In this document: positions 59,791 through 64,000 of the stretch, one piece after another
Position numbering within the stretch: position 1 is the stretch's first letter
How the letters are laid out: each line of letters opens with the position of its first letter
Origin: Pampus argenteus
Taxonomy: Eukaryota > Chordata > Actinopteri > Scombriformes > Stromateidae
Assembly (NCBI GenBank): GCA_036937835.1
Contig: CM072869.1
Coordinates: 10,948,001 to 11,012,000 of the forward strand
Reading direction: 5' to 3'
DNA: 64,000 nucleotides
Program-made: the position numbers and the translations under genes
The notes under the pieces: generated by a model
What the model was told of the DNA's origin: nothing
What the model saw: only the letters and a program-made list of their open reading frames with translations
The model's database searches: none

Positions 59791-60699
59791 TGTGTGCTAG
59801 CAGTGCCTTTTCTACAGGGACCAAACGGAAGCCAAATTATTTTTATATAGAAAACTGTTAAAAAATCATGGAAAACAGAAACTTGTAGAATGATAACAAT
59901 GATAGTTCGTCACAATCTGATTGTGCTGAAAGTCGAGTGGCTACACATTGCTTCCCCCATCTTTTTGTGTGTGTGGGGAATCCAGAATAATAATTAATAA
60001 ATTAAGGTTTCAGGTTATAATGTCTTGAAGTTTTAGTGTAAAAGCTTATGTTTGACCCACATGTCTTTTTTAATGTACAGTAACTGATAAACAATGTTAT
60101 TTTATGGTGCACGTCCTCTTTCAAATCCAGAATAAAGGTCAGTCTGCCCCTTCTTTGACATATTTAGTAAGTAGGGCATGCAACAAGAGCTATCACAGCT
60201 ACCAGAGCCCTATCATGAAAATGTGTCATATTCTATGGTGTACAGTTTATAATGTAAACATTGTACATTATCAGACATCACTGAGCAACGTAAATAATAT
60301 ATGTCGCACAGTCATGAGAAATGCGTATATATATTATAATATATAATAGGATATTAACTGTCATTTTTATTGCACAATATTGATTTAAAGCTCAAGTCTT
60401 ATAAGCGGTACATTATACTGAAACGGTTGTATCTAATCTATCTTGAGATTATGATCTGTAATCAAAATGGAGGCCAACAAGCCGCAACTAATCTGAGCAA
60501 TGTCGAGCCATCACTGATGATACTAGATTATTCTTCTAGAAATATTCTGTGGCTTCATCTGCACTTATGCAGGTATTCATAGAGTTAAGCACCATGGATG
60601 CTGTCACTTGTCTCCCTAGATTTAGTGGAATTTCTGAGTGACTCAACCCCTCTCTCAACACAGCATATTTATCTTGGGTAGCCTCTTGCATTCACAAAG

Positions 60700-60732
<33 letters not shown>

Positions 60733-63700
60733 GACAAGGAGAGAGATGTGTGGAGGAGGGGTAAACTAGAGAAGGAGAAATTTCATGCATCTTCCCTCTC
60801 AATGGGCCACTTCATCCCTTCACATATCAGTGCAGTAAACCCAAGTTCTTATGAAAAAGAGAATGTTCCTACCCATAGGCTATGGTATATGTCCTATTAT
60901 CAGCTCTCTTTCAACACTGCATCCATCTTGTTTTGTGATAGCATTTTTCCTTTCGGGCAGTTCTCTCTGTTGATGCAGGCAAATACTCAAACTGGATACA
61001 AACACTTTATTTAATTTGGTTTCCATATATGTCATTTGCATAAAATAGATTCTCACAGAAATACACATGATGTCTTGCTGTCTTCATCTGGAGGTCTGGA
61101 GTTTGGTCAGTTGTCATGGAGATGGCTCAGTCATCATCATGTGACGCAGTATGGGTCTCTCAAGGTTCATATCTGGCACATCTGCATGTTATCACATGAC
61201 TGACATTCTATATGATAACTAAGCAAACACCTGCTACTGGTCAGGAAAAATATTGTGGTCATGCTTCAGTTGCATCATAAAATTTGGTATAGTATTATAG
61301 TAAATGCTATGAAGACTATATCTGTAAATTAAAAGATAAGACTGGCCTTTTGTTTTAATTTTCCATTATTGTTGATAAATTTCATGAAAAGACCAACCAC
61401 TGTCATCAATAGGTTTTGTGAAACAAAAGAAGAATGAAGTATGAAACTTTAGCTACACAGATGATCCATTGTTGGGTTTTGAGGGGATTTGTTGACAATG
61501 TGGCTTGTTTGCCATATTTCTATTGCATTTTACTTCGATGTATTCTACTTTCACACAGGCTGTCTCATTTGTTAACCTCTTTTCAGGAATTATGTTCTGC
61601 TCAACAACTTGTATTATTGTGTTTAAAAGTCGTTAACACAGAAGATGTTTAGATGGAGCAAGAATTATTTCACTGAGTGGCTCACTTATCTGGGTCAGCT
61701 GAGTGGGTCAGTGCTTGTCATTGTCACTTCAAAAGAAGATCCATGGATGCAGTCTTGGCTCAAGTGACATTACATGTTTCTTGTGATTGTGTGAGGATAT
61801 TTAACAGGGCACTTCTGCCCTCCAGACATGGGGCGCTAAACAAAATCGTGGGAAACATCAAAAACTGTATTAATACCACAACCTATAATGATAAGTCCTG
61901 TTCACATCAGTTCTTTGAATGCCCTCCTCCGCTCTGTGAAGTGGAAGTCATTATCATCCTGCATCACAGGGTGCAAGAGCTCCTATAAAATATATTCATA
62001 GGGTGTCACAAAACCAGGCAGTATGATCATCACACCTGATAAGATGGCCACGCCATCCACGCTGTCATAGGTCTCATTATATAACAGATGGCAACATTTG
62101 GCTTGGATTAATGTAAACAGACCTATATGTAGTGTTTGAAAGAGCATGAACACATTTACATACATTTACATACATACATCCATGCAAACCCCAAATATGT
62201 GTGCTCTGTAAAGAAGATTATGCAACTCTGTGTGTTGACAAAGTTGTAGCATAGTTATTTTTTGAGCAGGTCTACCTTTTGCAAGCTAATTTAGTTAAGA
62301 CTCTGTCACAAAGATGCAAATTAAATTCTTTGGTCGTTTTTGTGACAGTATATCTGTGGAATTTTAATATTTATCCCATTAAGTGTTTGGTAGGAATGCA
62401 CTGCAGATTTTTGCTAAAACTCTGTCAAACACATTTTAAGAGAAATCAAGTAATTGATGCATGGATCGTGTTCAGCAGGAACATTTCCAATGAAGAAAGC
62501 TACACTTTTATACTGCATGTACAACATACAGTGGTTTGGCGTGTTTGGTTAAGATTAATGTTAATATTTTTCATATTTAACCAAGACTACAAGCATTTCC
62601 CTGCCAAGTTATGTGAGTACCTAAGCATAAAAACACATAAGCATAAAATCTAATTTATATGAGTGCACATTGAAGGGAAAACTAATATAAAATAAATTGT
62701 CAGTAAACCTTTTTACACCTTTCTCACTATGGAAAAAAACATTTGTATTTTTATGTTAGATTATTTCAGAAAATTGTCATTAGATTTTCTTGTTGTTTCT
62801 TATTGGATCTTTGAATAATTTAATGATGATGATTGAAACTGGTCTTTGTTCTCTGTCAACATACTTTGCCATTTATTATAACATTCATTGATCTGTTTTA
62901 AGAAAGGGTCCATACACACAGTTATGTAATGTAGAAAATGGCTTTTTTTTTTTTAAATCTCTTGCACCAACAGACGAACACAATAATTAAAATTAAAAAT
63001 GAAAGTGATGTTGATCTATTGGAACAGCATAAGAATCAAATACATTTTATCCTCTTTTTTTCCATATAAACATACAGACAAGCAACGTATACAGACCGAT
63101 GTTCAATAGTCTCTCAAATTTGTCTAAGATCAGAAGGAAATCACCATGTATGAAATTTGAAATGCTGTTAGGTGAGAAATTGCATGGCTTATTGTGTAGA
63201 AACTGTTATCCTTATTCTGTATTCCCTGAAGAATTTAAAAAGCAGGAGACCCACTTTGTCCCAATGAATGAAAGTCATAACAATACCTCAAAATCAATCA
63301 TAATATGGCTCAGACACCCATCTACAGCTTTTTACTAATAATAATAAATAGCATGTTCTTCTGTATAACGGTTAGATGCTTATCATAGTCAGCATGTACA
63401 CAGGGTTACAGCACATTAACAATGAAGTACACTACATAATCATATTTATTCAAAAGCTATGATTAATGGGTGCCTTTAGGATGGAGTGTTTCCTTTATTG
63501 TGTGTGGCTTGATGAAAAAATAAATAGATGTGCAGGTTTTGTTTCTAACCAGAATTGGTCTTATTAGAGTAGAAGTGAAAGGAGTCTTAACATCTCTGCT
63601 GCTTCATTTGTAGGGCAGCCAAGTAAACATGAGATATTGGAGACCAATATGAATGTGAACACGTTTTAATGGATTCACTTGGAGCCCAGGTCACCTGTAC

Positions 63701-64000
63701 GCTCACTTTGCTGCTTACATCCAATAATAGTGCATTACTCGATTATCAGATTCACACTGCAATTTCATAGCTAGTTATATAGTTAATCGAGTAAAGCTAC
63801 ATTTTCTGATAGATTCACATATGGCACAATATGTAAAGGAACACAGTTTTTAATAAGCAAATGAATAACACTTCAGTCTCTTCACTGTAATATCTTACAG
63901 CTGTAATGCTTCATGTGTATGCTGGTGCAAGATGAATAGAAAATGACTGCACAGCTGTTAAGCAATCTCTGTAGTATATTTACTACTTTTCTGTGGTACA
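59791..64000. other. Intergenic DNA to the window end
   Basis: No gene was recognised. A (CA)14 run lies at 60701-60728 and an ACATTTACATAC tandem at 62153-62180. Open frames up to 124 codons (62279-62653) have the composition of random AT-rich DNA. Confidence 0.45.
60701..60728. repeat. (CA)14 microsatellite
   Basis: Fourteen CA units followed by a short CAGACAGACA step. Confidence 0.95.

Noticed and set aside
62279..62653. 124-codon open frame near the right end
   Set aside because: Residue composition is that of random AT-rich DNA; no domain, splice signal or start context.
1..64000. tRNA or other structured RNA genes
   Set aside because: I looked for TTCGA/TTCAA-type T-arms with paired acceptor stems and found no convincing cloverleaf; a covariance-model scan would be needed to be sure.

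Overview
The window is vertebrate nuclear DNA, almost certainly from a teleost (ray-finned) fish. It is AT-rich, with small GT-AG-bounded exons in long introns, CA/GT microsatellites, and repeat families familiar from fish genomes: L2-type LINE 3' ends, MITE-like inverted-repeat elements, an ATTAAT/TTGATT-rich interspersed repeat, and a fossil of the fish 'WPALF' multicopy protein. No bacterial or organellar features, tRNAs or CRISPR arrays were seen.

Three protein-coding genes can be built exon by exon. (1) An ELL-family RNA polymerase II elongation factor on the + strand, 2554-21545. It has eleven exons here that join in phase to 553 residues plus a stop; the first coding exon lies left of position 1. 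The C-terminus looks most like ELL3, but the protein keeps the long ELL/ELL2 layout. (2) pex11a, peroxisomal membrane elongation factor, on the - strand, 28236-25821. It has three exons and encodes 246 aa. It is tail-to-tail with the ELL gene, with roughly 0.3 kb between the predicted poly(A) signals. (3) A gonadotropin-releasing hormone receptor on the - strand, 55590-45171. It has three coding exons and encodes 394 aa, with a predicted non-coding 5' exon near 56171-56270 and an 8.9-kb intron after TM4.

Layout: 1-2553 intron 1 of the ELL gene; 2602-13051 its 10.4-kb second intron, mostly unique-looking and a candidate regulatory stretch; 13052-21545 the remaining ELL exons, with two repeat insertions in introns 6 and 7; 21546-24850 a long 3' UTR; 25185-28236 pex11a; 28237-31856 promoter and old interspersed repeats; 31857-34683 a TIR-bounded element carrying a dead multi-exon gene; 34684-44110 intergenic DNA with a decayed coding fragment and a truncated L2 LINE; 44115-56270 the GnRH receptor gene; 56271-64000 upstream intergenic DNA with a perfect 24 x 9-bp minisatellite and a possible solo LTR.

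The three genes are not a functional pathway: they act in transcription elongation, peroxisome division and reproductive endocrine signalling. Their linkage is informative, though. Human GNRHR2 sits beside PEX11B on 1q21, and human PEX11A and ELL3 are both on chromosome 15, so this looks like one arm of an ancient vertebrate paralogon. Nothing here amounts to an undescribed multi-gene system. The most interesting items are the inverted-repeat element with its spliced fossil gene, a possible internal promoter in the receptor's large intron, and the full-length architecture of the ELL3-like protein.
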